DNA of 64,000 nucleotides from Algibacter sp045066735 (lineage in GTDB: Bacteria > Bacteroidota > Bacteroidia > Flavobacteriales > Flavobacteriaceae), in contig NZ_JBISHH010000025.1 of assembly GCF_045066735.1 (NCBI RefSeq), forward strand, positions 558,001 through 622,000, given 5' to 3'. Of this stretch, positions 24,997 through 34,997 are shown piece by piece. Position 1 is the stretch's first letter. Every line of letters begins with the position of its first letter. Below the pieces are notes generated by a model, which saw only the letters and a program-made list of their open reading frames with translations, was not told the origin of the DNA and made no database searches. The position numbers were made by a program, and so were the translations under genes.

Positions 24997-26472
24997 ATGG
25001 GAAATTATTTTAACACCTTATCATTAAGAGATAAATTAAATCAATTATCGAAATGTAGATTTATGGACTCTTCAGAATTTGAAGATGGTGTAAACGCTTT
25101 AAAAGGTAAAAAAATTGTCATAGTAGGTTGTGGCGCACAAGGATTAAACCAAGGATTAAACATGAGAGATTCTGGTTTAGATATTTCTTATGCACTTCGT
25201 GATGCTGCTATAGCAGAAAAACGTCAATCTTTTATTAACGCAAGTGATAATGGTTTTACTGTTGGTACTTACCAAGAGTTAATTCCTACTGCAGATTTAG
25301 TGTTAAACTTAACACCAGATAAGCAACATACTAATGCAGTAACTGCAGTAATGCCTTTAATGAAAAAAGGAGCGACATTATCTTATTCTCATGGTTTTAA
25401 TATTGTTGAAGAAGGTATGCAAATTCGTGAAGACCTTACGGTAATTATGGTGGCACCTAAGTCTCCAGGTTCTGAGGTTCGTGAAGAGTATAAGCGTGGT
25501 TTTGGTGTGCCAACTTTAATTGCGGTACACGAAGAAAATGATCCAGAAGGAAAAGGTTGGGCACAAGCAAAAGCTTACGCCGCAGCAACTGGTGGAGATA
25601 GAGCAGGTGTTTTAGCATCATCTTTTATTGCTGAAGTAAAGTCTGATTTAATGGGAGAGCAAACTATTTTATGTGGTTTACTTCAAACAGGTTCGATTCT
25701 TTGTTTCGATAAAATGATTGAAAAAGGAATTGATACTGGTTACGCTTCCAAATTAATTCAATACGGTTGGGAAACTATTACAGAAGGTCTTAAATATGGT
25801 GGTATTACTCACATGATGGATCGTTTATCTAACCCAGCAAAAATAAAAGCTTTCGAACTTTCAGAAGAATTAAAAGATATTATGCGCCCGTTATTCCAAA
25901 AGCATATGGATGATATTATTGAAGGTCGTTTTTCTGCAGGAATGATGGCAGATTGGGCTAACGATGATAAAGATTTATTAGGGTGGAGAGCTGCAACAGC
26001 AGAAACTGCATTTGAAAAAACTCCAGCTGGTGACGTTGAAATTTCTGAGCAAGAATTTTATGATAATGGCGTGTTAATGGTAGCTATGGTAAGAGCAGGT
26101 GTAGAATTAGCTTTTGAAGCTATGACGGATTCTGGAATTATTGCAGCTTCTGCATACTACGAATCTTTACACGAAACTCCACTTATTGCTAATACTATTG
26201 CAAGACGTAAATTATACGAAATGAACGCTGTAATTTCTGATACTGCTGAGTACGGATGTTATTTATTCGATCACGCTTGCAAGCCTTTATTAGCAGATTT
26301 CATGAAGACTGTTGATACAGATATTATCGGTAAGCCTTTCGCAACAAGTAATGGTGAAGGTGTTGATAATGCTAAATTAATTGAAATAAATGCAGCCTTA
26401 AGAAATCACCCAGTTGAAAAAGTTGGTACATTCTTAAGAGCATCTATGACGGCTATGAAGCCAATAGTTTAA
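24997..26472 (+). CDS. ilvC: Ketol-acid reductoisomerase, class II (long form)
   Basis: Converts acetolactate or acetohydroxybutyrate to the dihydroxy acid with NADPH and magnesium. At 491 residues it is the long class II form with duplicated C-terminal domain. The Rossmann motif is GCGAQGLNQGLNMRDSG (about residues 46-62). The magnesium-binding region includes DLMGEQTILCG and EGLKYGG. Start MGNYFNTL is typical. Two inverted repeats follow the gene, then ilvA. Confidence 0.97.
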   Translation: MGNYFNTLSLRDKLNQLSKCRFMDSSEFEDGVNALKGKKIVIVGCGAQGLNQGLNMRDSGLDISYALRDAAIAEKRQSFINASDNGFTVGTYQELIPTADLVLNLTPDKQHTNAVTAVMPLMKKGATLSYSHGFNIVEEGMQIREDLTVIMVAPKSPGSEVREEYKRGFGVPTLIAVHEENDPEGKGWAQAKAYAAATGGDRAGVLASSFIAEVKSDLMGEQTILCGLLQTGSILCFDKMIEKGIDTGYASKLIQYGWETITEGLKYGGITHMMDRLSNPAKIKAFELSEELKDIMRPLFQKHMDDIIEGRFSAGMMADWANDDKDLLGWRAATAETAFEKTPAGDVEISEQEFYDNGVLMVAMVRAGVELAFEAMTDSGIIAASAYYESLHETPLIANTIARRKLYEMNAVISDTAEYGCYLFDHACKPLLADFMKTVDTDIIGKPFATSNGEGVDNAKLIEINAALRNHPVEKVGTFLRASMTAMKPIV

Positions 26473-26537
26473 TTCTTTAAACATATTTTTAAAACCCGAT
26501 TAGTTTAAATGAACTAAAAGGTTTTACATATTAATAT

Positions 26538-26569
26538 AACCTACAAGCTGTATAAGCTTGTAGGTTTTT
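26538..26569 (+). terminator. 12-bp hairpin between ilvC and ilvA (possible partial terminator)
   Basis: AACCTACAAGCT pairs perfectly with AGCTTGTAGGTT around a 5-base loop, then five T. It ends 15 bases before the ilvA start, so it may lower read-through into ilvA or mask its start. Confidence 0.65.
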
Positions 26570-26583
26570 AAAATTATAAAGCA

Positions 26584-27849
26584 ATGAGTAAGGAGAGCAA
26601 CACCTATTTTCCGAGTCTTAATAATATAGAGCTAGCTGCTGATACTATTAAAAATGTATCGGCAGTCACGCCTTTAGGAGTAAGCCTTCGTTATTCTGAA
26701 TTTTTTGACGCTAATATTTTATTAAAACGGGAAGATTTACAGCAAGTACGCTCGTATAAAATTCGTGGTGCTTACAATAAAATTAGTTCTTTAACTCCCG
26801 AGGAATCTCAAAAAGGAGTGGTATGTGCTAGTGCTGGAAATCATGCGCAAGGTGTGGCTTTATCATGTAAATTGCTTAAAATAAAAGGCACAATCTATAT
26901 GCCGTCTCCAACGCCCAACCAAAAAATAGAACAGGTAAAAATGTTTGGTGGCGAATATATAGAAATAAAAATTGAAGGAGATACGTTCGATGATGCAAAC
27001 CATGCAGCCGTTCAAGAATGTACTGCATTGGGTAAAATGTTTATTCATCCATTTAATGATGAAAAGGTTATAGAAGGTCAGGGCACGGTTGGTCTGGAGA
27101 TTTTGGAACAAACTGCAGTACCTATAGATTATGTGTTTGTTGCTGTTGGCGGTGGCGGTCTAGCATCTGGATTGTCAACTGTTTTTAAGGTATTATCTCC
27201 TAATACTAAAGTTATTGGTGTTGAGCCAGAAGGAGCTCCATCTATGTCTACTTCAATTAAAAATAATAAAAACACAGAGATAGAGCATATTGAAAAGTTT
27301 GTTGATGGTGCAGCTGTAAAGCGGGTTGGAGATTTAAACTTCTCGATATGTAAACAAAATTTACATGCCATGATTACGGTTCCGGAAGGAAAAGTATGCC
27401 AGACTATTTTAGAACTTTATAATAAAGATGCTATTGTGGTAGAACCCGCTGGTGCTTTGAGTATTTCTGCCTTAGATTTTTATGCTGAAGAAATAAAAGG
27501 GAAAAACGTAGTTTGTGTAGTTTCTGGAAGTAATAATGATATTACTCGAACTGCCGAAATAAAAGAACGTGCCTTACTTTATGCTAATTTAAAACACTAT
27601 TTTATTTTAAAATTTCCGCAAAGGGCAGGAGCTTTAAAGGAGTTTGTTGTGGATATTTTAGGACCCAACGATGATATAACCCATTTTGAATATACCAAAA
27701 AAACAAACCGTGAAAATGGAGCAGCAGTTGTCGGTATTCAATTAAGATCTTCTGAAGATTTGGAGCCACTTATCGCTAAAATGAAAGCGCGTAAGTTTTT
27801 TGGAGATTATTTAAACGACAAACCAGATTTGTTTCAGTTTTTAGTATAA
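26584..27849 (+). CDS. ilvA: Threonine ammonia-lyase (threonine deaminase)
   Basis: PLP enzyme making 2-oxobutyrate from threonine, the committed step to isoleucine. It has 421 residues. The PLP lysine lies in SYKIRGAYNKI, the phosphate loop is VAVGGGGLASGLS, and SAGNHAQGVA is the substrate loop. The C-terminal part from about residue 335 (FPQRAGALKEFV) is an ACT-like regulatory domain, so feedback control by isoleucine is likely. The last nine bases overlap the convergent GT90 gene. Confidence 0.95.
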   Translation: MSKESNTYFPSLNNIELAADTIKNVSAVTPLGVSLRYSEFFDANILLKREDLQQVRSYKIRGAYNKISSLTPEESQKGVVCASAGNHAQGVALSCKLLKIKGTIYMPSPTPNQKIEQVKMFGGEYIEIKIEGDTFDDANHAAVQECTALGKMFIHPFNDEKVIEGQGTVGLEILEQTAVPIDYVFVAVGGGGLASGLSTVFKVLSPNTKVIGVEPEGAPSMSTSIKNNKNTEIEHIEKFVDGAAVKRVGDLNFSICKQNLHAMITVPEGKVCQTILELYNKDAIVVEPAGALSISALDFYAEEIKGKNVVCVVSGSNNDITRTAEIKERALLYANLKHYFILKFPQRAGALKEFVVDILGPNDDITHFEYTKKTNRENGAAVVGIQLRSSEDLEPLIAKMKARKFFGDYLNDKPDLFQFLV

Positions 27850-28821
27850 TAAATGGTTTCTTTTTGGAAGTTGATTGGTTTGTACAAAATACTTCTCAAG
27901 AACTAATAGTGAAATTAAACGCTCTCTTTTTAAGTTTTTAAATTGATTAACGTAAGCATTGGCGTTTTTAATAATTTTTAAGCAAGCGTTTGTGTTGTGG
28001 ATATAATAATTTAATTTTTCTTCTAAATTAGAGTAGTCTTCTTTAATTTCAATATAGTGGTAATTAGGTTTTAAAGTGTTTTCCATAAACCAAGTTTCAT
28101 ATTTTGGCTTTGGCATTACGGCAATAGAGTTTGATGACATGACCCACTTTAAATTGGATGCAACATCAACACCTTCTAGGCATAAAATAAATTTATATTT
28201 TAAATGTTTTTCGATTGAAATCTTCTTTTTAACCCATTCCGGGTTTGTATTATTTTTATTAATTTGACCTAAATTACACAAAGGGTGATTAAAGTACATC
28301 TCGTAAAATCTAACGCGATGTGTTTGCTTTTTCTGCACATGGGCACGACCAATTAGTTTATCTTTTTTACTTTCAAAAGGCTTACTATCTTTAGTAAATG
28401 TAAAATGCCTCACTTTATTCAATTTAAATAGGATAGCAGAATCTTGCTGAGTCGTAATTGGTCTGCTTTTAACAATACTGGGTGTTTTTGGGATTTTGGT
28501 AATATCTCCAAATTTGAATTTTATTCTTAAGTCTGGATGAAAATATCTGCAGAATTCCTGACTATCAAAATAATAGGTTTTATGATATTTTTTTAGTTTT
28601 AATTCTGATAAGGGCTTAACTTTTTCGGGTAAAGAAATTGGTTCGTTAAGTTTGTTGTAGTAATTCACGCGATATTTTATATACTCTAAATTATAGCGTT
28701 CCATACTATTCAAAGTTTTGCATAATCGCTTTCTAAATATAGAATAAGGATAAATTTCTTTTAAAAAGCCATTGATATAGTAAATCTGCTTATTGTTTTT
28801 TTGAGATTTAAATAATTGCAT
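27841..28821 (-). CDS. Glycosyltransferase family 90 (CAP10/LpsA-type) protein
   Basis: A 326-residue cytoplasmic protein without membrane helices. The segment CLEGVDVASNLKWVMSSNS followed by MPKPKYETWFME is the characteristic C-terminal block of the CAP10 domain. Family members add xylose or similar sugars to surface polysaccharides or LPS. It stands alone, not in a capsule cluster, and runs against ilvA with a 9-base overlap of the two 3' ends. Confidence 0.85.
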   Translation of the reverse strand: MQLFKSQKNNKQIYYINGFLKEIYPYSIFRKRLCKTLNSMERYNLEYIKYRVNYYNKLNEPISLPEKVKPLSELKLKKYHKTYYFDSQEFCRYFHPDLRIKFKFGDITKIPKTPSIVKSRPITTQQDSAILFKLNKVRHFTFTKDSKPFESKKDKLIGRAHVQKKQTHRVRFYEMYFNHPLCNLGQINKNNTNPEWVKKKISIEKHLKYKFILCLEGVDVASNLKWVMSSNSIAVMPKPKYETWFMENTLKPNYHYIEIKEDYSNLEEKLNYYIHNTNACLKIIKNANAYVNQFKNLKRERLISLLVLEKYFVQTNQLPKRNHLLY

Positions 28822-29061
28822 ATAAAGAATATTAGTGTACTAAAATGCTTTAAAACATTTGTTTCGGTTTTAATAGGGGGTTATTTTTCTGTTAATTTTA
28901 GTGTATTTTCTGTCGAAAACGTTTGAGTTGTATTTAAATATTTTACATGTAATTAAAGTGTTAAGAATTCGCTATTTTTTGGAAGAATAGATTTGTTTTA
29001 GTACTGTTTCGGTTCAATTATTAATACCTTTACTATCCTACATAACACAATATATTTATAT

Positions 29062-30654
29062 ATGAAAACAACATTTCAAGACATTCCGGAAGAATATAAA
29101 ATAAATTCATTATTACACCAATCTACATATTTGGTTAATGGAGAATTAAAACATTGGGAGGGCGAAACGGCAGAAGTTTATTCTACTATTTCATCGACTA
29201 AAGATTATAAAACAACGGTACTAGGCACAATTCCTCAGTTAGGAGAGGCAGAAGCTTTGGAAGCTTTAGAGTCTGCAACAACGGCATACAACAAAGGGCA
29301 AGGATTATGGCCTACCATGAAGGTGATTGATAGAATTGCTTGTATGGAAAAGTTTGTTGAAGAAATGAAAACCAAGCGTGAAGAAGTTGTAAAGCTTTTA
29401 ATGTGGGAAATTGGGAAGAACCTACCAGATTCTCAAAAGGAATTTGATAGAACAGTAGACTATATTTACGATACTATAGAGGCTTATAAGCAAATTGATA
29501 GAGACTCCGCAAAATTCGAAAAAAATTCTGGTGTTTATGCGCATATTCGTCGTGGGCCGCTTGGAGTGGTGCTGTGTTTAGGACCTTATAACTATCCTTT
29601 AAATGAAACCTTTACACTTTTAATTCCGGCGCTAATTATGGGGAATCCTGTCGTTTTTAAACCGGCTAAAATAGGTGTTTTATTAATTTCTCCTTTATTA
29701 GAAGCTTTTCAGAATAGTTTTCCAAAAGGTGTGGTTAATATTGTTTACGGTCGTGGTCGTGTTTTGGCAACTCCAATAATGCAATCGGGTAAAGTTGATG
29801 TTTTGGCCTTAATTGGTAATAGTAAATCTGCAAATGCATTACAAGCCCAACATCCAAAGGGAAATAGGCTGCGTATGGTTTTAGGTTTAGAAGCTAAAAA
29901 TCCAGCAATTATTTTACCAGATGCCGATTTAGATTTGGCAGTGGAAGAGTGCATTGCAGGAACTCTTTCTTTTAACGGACAACGTTGTACTGCTTTAAAA
30001 GTAATATATGTTCATGAATCTGTAGTTGAAGAATTTAATAGATTATTTGCTTTCAAGGTAGATCAACTTAAATTTGGAAACCCATGGGAAGATGGAGCAA
30101 AATTAACGCCGCTTCCAGAAATAGAAAAGCCAGGTTATATTCAAGAATTAATTGATGACGCTAAAGAGAAAGGGGCTAAAATATTAAATAAAAAAGGAGG
30201 AGAAACTACCGAAAACTTTATTTTTCCAGCAGTACTTTATCCGGTTACAAAAGATATGCGTGTATTTAAAGAAGAACAATTTGGGCCTGTAGTGCCTGTT
30301 GTTTCTTTTTCGGATATCGAAGAGCCACTTCATGATATGGCAGAATCTAATTACGGACAGCAAGTTAGCTTATTTGGTCAAAATGTTCATACGTTATCAC
30401 CGTTAATAGATACTTTGGTTAATTTAGTTTGTCGTGTAAACTTAAATAGTTCTTGTCAACGTGGCCCAGATGTTTATCCTTTTACAGGGCGAAAAGATTC
30501 GGCTTATGGAACATTAAGTGTACATGATGCATTGCGTTCTTTTTCAATTAGAACATTTGTGGCATCAAAAGATAATGCTTACAACAATGCAATTTTAAAA
30601 GAGTTGTTAGAAAAGAAAACATCTAACTTTATTAGTACAGATTATATTTTGTAA
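29062..30654 (+). CDS. gapN: NADP-dependent non-phosphorylating glyceraldehyde-3-phosphate dehydrogenase
   Basis: Aldehyde dehydrogenase superfamily enzyme oxidising glyceraldehyde-3-phosphate directly to 3-phosphoglycerate and giving NADPH. It has 530 residues. The segment GPYNYPLNET, the general base in GLEAKNPAII (Glu) and the catalytic Cys in FNGQRCTALKV are present. RGPDVYPFTGRKDSAYG near the C-terminus fits GapN of Bacteroidota. It appears monocistronic; a long hairpin follows. Confidence 0.9.
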   Translation: MKTTFQDIPEEYKINSLLHQSTYLVNGELKHWEGETAEVYSTISSTKDYKTTVLGTIPQLGEAEALEALESATTAYNKGQGLWPTMKVIDRIACMEKFVEEMKTKREEVVKLLMWEIGKNLPDSQKEFDRTVDYIYDTIEAYKQIDRDSAKFEKNSGVYAHIRRGPLGVVLCLGPYNYPLNETFTLLIPALIMGNPVVFKPAKIGVLLISPLLEAFQNSFPKGVVNIVYGRGRVLATPIMQSGKVDVLALIGNSKSANALQAQHPKGNRLRMVLGLEAKNPAIILPDADLDLAVEECIAGTLSFNGQRCTALKVIYVHESVVEEFNRLFAFKVDQLKFGNPWEDGAKLTPLPEIEKPGYIQELIDDAKEKGAKILNKKGGETTENFIFPAVLYPVTKDMRVFKEEQFGPVVPVVSFSDIEEPLHDMAESNYGQQVSLFGQNVHTLSPLIDTLVNLVCRVNLNSSCQRGPDVYPFTGRKDSAYGTLSVHDALRSFSIRTFVASKDNAYNNAILKELLEKKTSNFISTDYIL

Positions 30655-30700
30655 TCTAAAGAAAAGCATATCATTTAACTCATAAAATAATTTTATCTTT

Positions 30701-30755
30701 AGGCTTCTAGTAGTGCAGAATTTTTCAGTGAAAAATATTGCACTACTAGAAGCCT
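30701..30755. repeat. 55-nt near-perfect hairpin between gapN and the azurin gene
   Basis: AGGCTTCTAGTAGTGCA pairs perfectly with its partner at 30739-30755. After a 2x2 internal loop a second helix ATTTTTC / GAAAAAT closes on a 3-base loop. Total 24 base pairs. Only a weak T run follows. It may end gapN transcription, but the stem is much longer than the window's other terminators. Confidence 0.8.
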
Positions 30756-30817
30756 TTATATATGTATATTTGATACATTATAGGTTCCCGTAAAAATTTA
30801 ATTTAAACTAAAGTAAG

Positions 30818-31327
30818 ATGAAAATAGCAAAGTATGTATTAGTAGCTGCGTGTTCTGCAGTAGTATTAATAGGATGTGGAGGTAAAGAAGAAAAAAAGAA
30901 AGAAGGTTTTTCTTATGAGAAAAAAACAGAGGTTGTTAAAACAGTTGAAAGCAACCCCAACGACGTGGTTATTACAGGTAATGATGCCATGCAGTTTAAT
31001 AAAAAAGAAATTAAAGTAAAAGCTGGCGAGAAAATTAAAATTACTTTAAAGCATATTGGTAAAATGGATAAAAATGTCATGGGACATAATTTTGTTTTAC
31101 TTAAAAAAGGGGTAAGTCTTTCGGCATTTGGAAATAAAGCAGCTACAGCCAAAGCAACACAATATATTCCTGATAATGGTAAAGATGTTATTGCTCATAC
31201 TGATATTGTTGGTGCTGGCGAAACATCTATAGTAGAGTTTGATGCTCCCGAACCTGGAACATACGATTTTTTATGTAGTTTTCCTGGGCATTATGTTATC
31301 ATGAAAGGGAAATTAATAGTAGAGTAA
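30818..31327 (+). CDS. Azurin-type cupredoxin lipoprotein
   Basis: A 169-residue lipoprotein: signal ending VLIGC with Cys20 lipidated, a charged linker, then a type I blue-copper domain. Copper ligands are His90 (MGHNFVLL), Cys153, His158 and Met162 (FLCSFPGHYVIM). It should carry single electrons at the periplasmic membrane surface. It stands 285 bases upstream of a cytochrome c-containing dehydrogenase and near a cupredoxin-fused propeller, so these may share an electron-transfer role. Confidence 0.94.
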   Translation: MKIAKYVLVAACSAVVLIGCGGKEEKKKEGFSYEKKTEVVKTVESNPNDVVITGNDAMQFNKKEIKVKAGEKIKITLKHIGKMDKNVMGHNFVLLKKGVSLSAFGNKAATAKATQYIPDNGKDVIAHTDIVGAGETSIVEFDAPEPGTYDFLCSFPGHYVIMKGKLIVE

Positions 31328-31611
31328 AACGGCCAAGATTATAAGAAGTTAAAAAAGTGAAGTGTTTTTAATATTATGTTTTAAACACCGAGCGGAGCTT
31401 TGTCTTTTTTTTAAGAAGGTGGCTTAAATCTCAATAGCGGTTTTTGCTCTTTCATTATCTCTGGTAAAGACGAAAATCTTTTTTGTGAATCATAAGTTAC
31501 AGTCATAAAACTATAGTTTATCGTTATAAACTTGTTTTCATTATAATTTTACATCTTTAAGTATAGCATTGTTTCTAATGATATGCTTTAAACAAAAAAA
31601 ACTAACCAAAC

Positions 31612-33849
31612 ATGAAAATTAAAAATATTAGTGCTTTAGTACTTGTTTTATTGTCTTTCTATAATTGTAGGGAAAAAGAGTACGTAGACAAGATTTATGA
31701 AAAACCAGAAATAGTAAAAGAGGCCTCCTCAGAATTTCTTTCACCAGAAGAAAGTATGAAAACCTTTTATTTACCGGAAGGATATAAAGTAGAGTTAGTT
31801 GCTAGTGAACCGATGATTGACGAACCAGTAACCATAGCATGGGATGGAAATGGACGTATGTATGTTGCGGAAATGAATACATACATGCAAGATGTTGATG
31901 GTAGTGGAACTAATAGATCTATAAGTAAAATTAAGATGCTTGAAGATTTAGATGGTGATGGTAAAATGGATAAAAGCACCGTTTTTATTGATAGTCTATT
32001 ATTGCCACGAATGATTTTGCCTCTTGAAAATGAATTGATTGTTAATGAAACATTTTCTTATGATTTATGGAGTTATAAGGATACCGATGGTGATGGTGTA
32101 GCAGATAAAAAAGAACGTGTTTATTATAATCCAAACCGTCGTGGTGGAAACCTAGAACACCAACAAAGCGGGCTTATATGGAATTTAGACAACTGGTTGT
32201 ATACAACTTATAACCCTATTCGATTTAAGTTTAAGAGTAATGGGAAAGTAGAGGTAGACTCTTTAGAAAATATGCCAAATAGAGGGCAATGGGGACTTAC
32301 TCAAGATGATTTAGGAAATATGTATTACTCGTCTGCAGGTAGTGAAAATCCAGCATATGGATTTCAACAGCCACCAGTATACGGAGAGTTTAATGCAAAA
32401 GGTAGGCTTGCTGAAGGCTTCGTACAACCTTGGCCGGTAGTAGGAACTCCAGATGTTCAAGGAGGGCCAAAGCGATTAAGAGAAGATGGTACACTTAACC
32501 ATTTTACTGGAACTGCAGGGCAAGAAATATATCGAGGACATAAATTGCCTTCAAATTTATATGGAAATCTGTTTATTCCAGAACCTGTAGGTAGATTGAT
32601 TCGTCGAGCCATAATTAAAAACGAAAATGGTAAAAAGGTAGTATATAATGCTTATGATGAAGCTGAGTTTATGGCATCGACAGATTTAAACTTTAGACCT
32701 TTACAAGCCAAAACTGGTCCTGATGGTGCACTTTATATTGTAGATATGTATCGCGGTATTATTCAAGAAAGTAATTGGACTAAAAAAGGAAGTTTTTTAA
32801 GGCCGGTTATTGAGAGAAAAAAGTTGGACAAAAATATCGGTAAAGGAAGAATCTATAGAATTGTTCATGAAGATATCGAACTCGATAAAAAACCTAACTT
32901 AATAGGACAGAAGGCTTCAGACTTAATAGCGTATTTAGGGCATCCTAATGGTTGGTATAGAAACACGGCTCAAAAATTAATAGTTTTGAGAGGTGATGAA
33001 ACAGTTATTCCTGAATTACAAGATATAGCTAGAGATAATACATCGTTTTTTGATGGCTTGTTTAATAGCGATAAAGATTTTGGTTTAGAACGTGTTACTG
33101 CTCTTTGGACACTTGAAGGTTTAGATAATATTGATAAAACTTTAATTACTGAAAAATTTCAAGATGAAGATTATCGTGTTAGACTTACCGCAATTAGATT
33201 AAGCGAAAATTTATTAAGAGCAGGTGATACGGATATTCTACAAGATTTAGAAAAATTAATTTCGGATGTAGATGTAAACGTTGTAAACCAATTGGCTTTA
33301 AGTTTACGTTATAGTAAAGATAAAAAAGCAACGGAATTACTTAACATGATCAATTCAAAGTATGAAAGCCATGAAATAATCTCACATGCTGTTGTTGAAA
33401 GTTTAAAAAAAGATGACTCTCAGTTAGCGCAACTTAAAAAGCGAATTTCTGGAAGAAGTTTAGGGGCAAGATTGAGTATCACGAAGGGGTATGATTCTTA
33501 TAAGCAATTATGTATTACCTGCCATGGTGCCGATTTAAAAGGTTTACCTACGGAAGATGGTGGCCTTATTGCGCCAAGCTTAATTGGAAGTAAACGAGTT
33601 ATGGGCGATAAAGGTGTTTTAAGTAAAATACTGTTAAATGGTTTAATTGGCCCCATTGAAGGTAAAGAATATGGTATCATGATGCCGTTAAAGGATAATA
33701 GTGATGAATGGATTGCAGATGTGCTTAGTTATGTTAGAGCTCTGAATGACGAAGATAATGTAGATAGAAAAGTGGTTAGAAATGCCCGAGCACAATCAAA
33801 AGATCGAGAAGATTATTGGACTTTAGAAGAACTTTATAACGATAAATAA
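31612..33849 (+). CDS. PVC-type heme-binding membrane-bound dehydrogenase with c-type cytochrome domain
   Basis: A 745-residue lipoprotein (signal ending FYNC). The N-terminal two thirds form a beta-propeller of the PVC dehydrogenase type (GYKVELVASEP, WDGNGRMYVAEMN, DGALYIVDMYRG). HEAT-like helices follow at about 430-610, and a single cytochrome c motif C634-I-T-C-H638 with a distal Met later (GIMMPL). The family is abundant in planctomycetes and marine Bacteroidota and is thought to oxidise sugars or alcohols. It probably passes electrons to azurin-like carriers or a terminal oxidase. Confidence 0.9.
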   Translation: MKIKNISALVLVLLSFYNCREKEYVDKIYEKPEIVKEASSEFLSPEESMKTFYLPEGYKVELVASEPMIDEPVTIAWDGNGRMYVAEMNTYMQDVDGSGTNRSISKIKMLEDLDGDGKMDKSTVFIDSLLLPRMILPLENELIVNETFSYDLWSYKDTDGDGVADKKERVYYNPNRRGGNLEHQQSGLIWNLDNWLYTTYNPIRFKFKSNGKVEVDSLENMPNRGQWGLTQDDLGNMYYSSAGSENPAYGFQQPPVYGEFNAKGRLAEGFVQPWPVVGTPDVQGGPKRLREDGTLNHFTGTAGQEIYRGHKLPSNLYGNLFIPEPVGRLIRRAIIKNENGKKVVYNAYDEAEFMASTDLNFRPLQAKTGPDGALYIVDMYRGIIQESNWTKKGSFLRPVIERKKLDKNIGKGRIYRIVHEDIELDKKPNLIGQKASDLIAYLGHPNGWYRNTAQKLIVLRGDETVIPELQDIARDNTSFFDGLFNSDKDFGLERVTALWTLEGLDNIDKTLITEKFQDEDYRVRLTAIRLSENLLRAGDTDILQDLEKLISDVDVNVVNQLALSLRYSKDKKATELLNMINSKYESHEIISHAVVESLKKDDSQLAQLKKRISGRSLGARLSITKGYDSYKQLCITCHGADLKGLPTEDGGLIAPSLIGSKRVMGDKGVLSKILLNGLIGPIEGKEYGIMMPLKDNSDEWIADVLSYVRALNDEDNVDRKVVRNARAQSKDREDYWTLEELYNDK

Positions 33850-33871
33850 AAAATCATTATTTAATATGGTT

Positions 33872-33904
33872 AAAAAAAAGTTGGATGGGAATCCAACTTT
33901 TTTT
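33872..33904 (+). terminator. Terminator after the PVC-type dehydrogenase gene
   Basis: AAAAAAAAGTTGGAT and ATCCAACTTTTTTTT form a 15-pair stem with a short loop and T tail. Confidence 0.92.
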
Positions 33905-34014
33905 GCTTAAAAAACCTTGATTTAAATAGAAATGTTAAAATTTATTTTGATATTTATTGATTATTAATAAATTGTATGGATATCGGGTTTTAACCCGTAA
34001 GAAAAAAAATAAAA

Positions 34015-34887
34015 ATGAAGCCTTATAATAATAGATCTCAAATATAAATATGTAATGGTTTATCAGAAAAGGAATTTTATAATAAATATGTTAAAAATTC
34101 TGTTCCTGTAGTAATTACCGATAAAGCAGAGTGGACGAAGTTAGAAGAGTTTAAGCCAGAGTACTTTAAATCTAATTATAATCACATAACCAGAACTGTT
34201 GATGGAAAACGTTATAATTTATCTGAAATAATTGATGCATGTGTAGCTTCTACAGAAGACAACAAAGCACCATATCCCAATATTTATGATATTCCCGAGT
34301 ACTTCCCGGAATATCTTGATATTATTCCCGAAATGAACTATGGAAAATCAAATAGGCTTTTTAGTCGGTTATTGCTTAATATTTTTTCTAAAAGAAATAA
34401 TCAGCAGCAACTATTTTTTGGAGGGAAAGGATGTGCTTTTCCAAAGTTGCATGTAGATTACAATTGGCCACATACGCAACTCACACAGATTATTGGAGAT
34501 AAAGAGTTTATTTTATATCCACCCAATCAAACCGATTATTTGTACCCAGAAGAAGTGCTTTCAAATTATAGTCAAGTAGATATTACTAATCCCGATTATA
34601 AAAAGTTTCCATTATTTAAAAATGCGGAACCTTTAAAAGTAACTGTTAAAGCTGGGGAGACTATATTTATTCCTTCGGGATGGTGGCACACAACATATAT
34701 TCATAATTTTAATCTTACTTATGCCGTAGATCATGTAAATGCATTTAATTGGAATATGTTTATGGATAAAACCTACGAAGCAGCAAATAGGCAATACCCG
34801 AAATATACTTCATTTACTTGGGTGATTAAAGTTTATAAAGTAGTTATGGGTAAAGTTTTTAATATAAAAGAGTTTTTCTTTAATTAA
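34015..34887 (+). pseudogene. Cupin-like (JmjC-type) Fe(II)/2-oxoglutarate oxygenase gene with an early in-frame stop
   Basis: An ATG at 34015 opens MKPYNNRSQI, then TAA at 34045-34047. The same frame continues ICNGLSEKEFYNKYV and keeps clear cupin_8 homology to the end at 34887. The whole frame would give 290 residues, the normal size. Iron ligands are present: His146 and Asp148 (LHVDYNWPH) and His225 (WWHTT). The next ATG in frame is at 34333, which would lose the N-terminal third. So either a recent nonsense mutation, a non-canonical start after the stop, or a sequencing error. The rest shows no decay. Confidence 0.65.
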
Positions 34888-34905
34888 AATTGTAAAATAA
34901 AAAAA

Positions 34906-34930
34906 AGAGAGCGCGGGTTTAGCTCTCTCT
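34906..34930 (+). terminator. Hairpin after the cupin-like gene
   Basis: AGAGAGC / GCTCTCT, 7 bp with a 9-base loop, followed by a weak T run. Confidence 0.55.
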
Positions 34931-34955
34931 TTCAGAATCAAATATTAAATTCATT

Positions 34956-34990
34956 AAAAGCGAATCTATTTTTAATTTAGATTCGCTTTT
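34956..34990. terminator. Bidirectional terminator between the cupin-like gene and the propeller-cupredoxin gene
   Basis: A 13-bp perfect stem (AAAAGCGAATCTA / TAGATTCGCTTTT) with a 9-base loop, 8 bases from the stop codon of the minus-strand gene. Confidence 0.88.
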
Positions 34991-34997
34991 GTTATTC

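Noticed and set aside
31380..31470. GAGCGGAGC sequence after the azurin gene as another repeat copy
   Set aside because: Matches only a few bases of the repeat arm and lacks the ends and the core.
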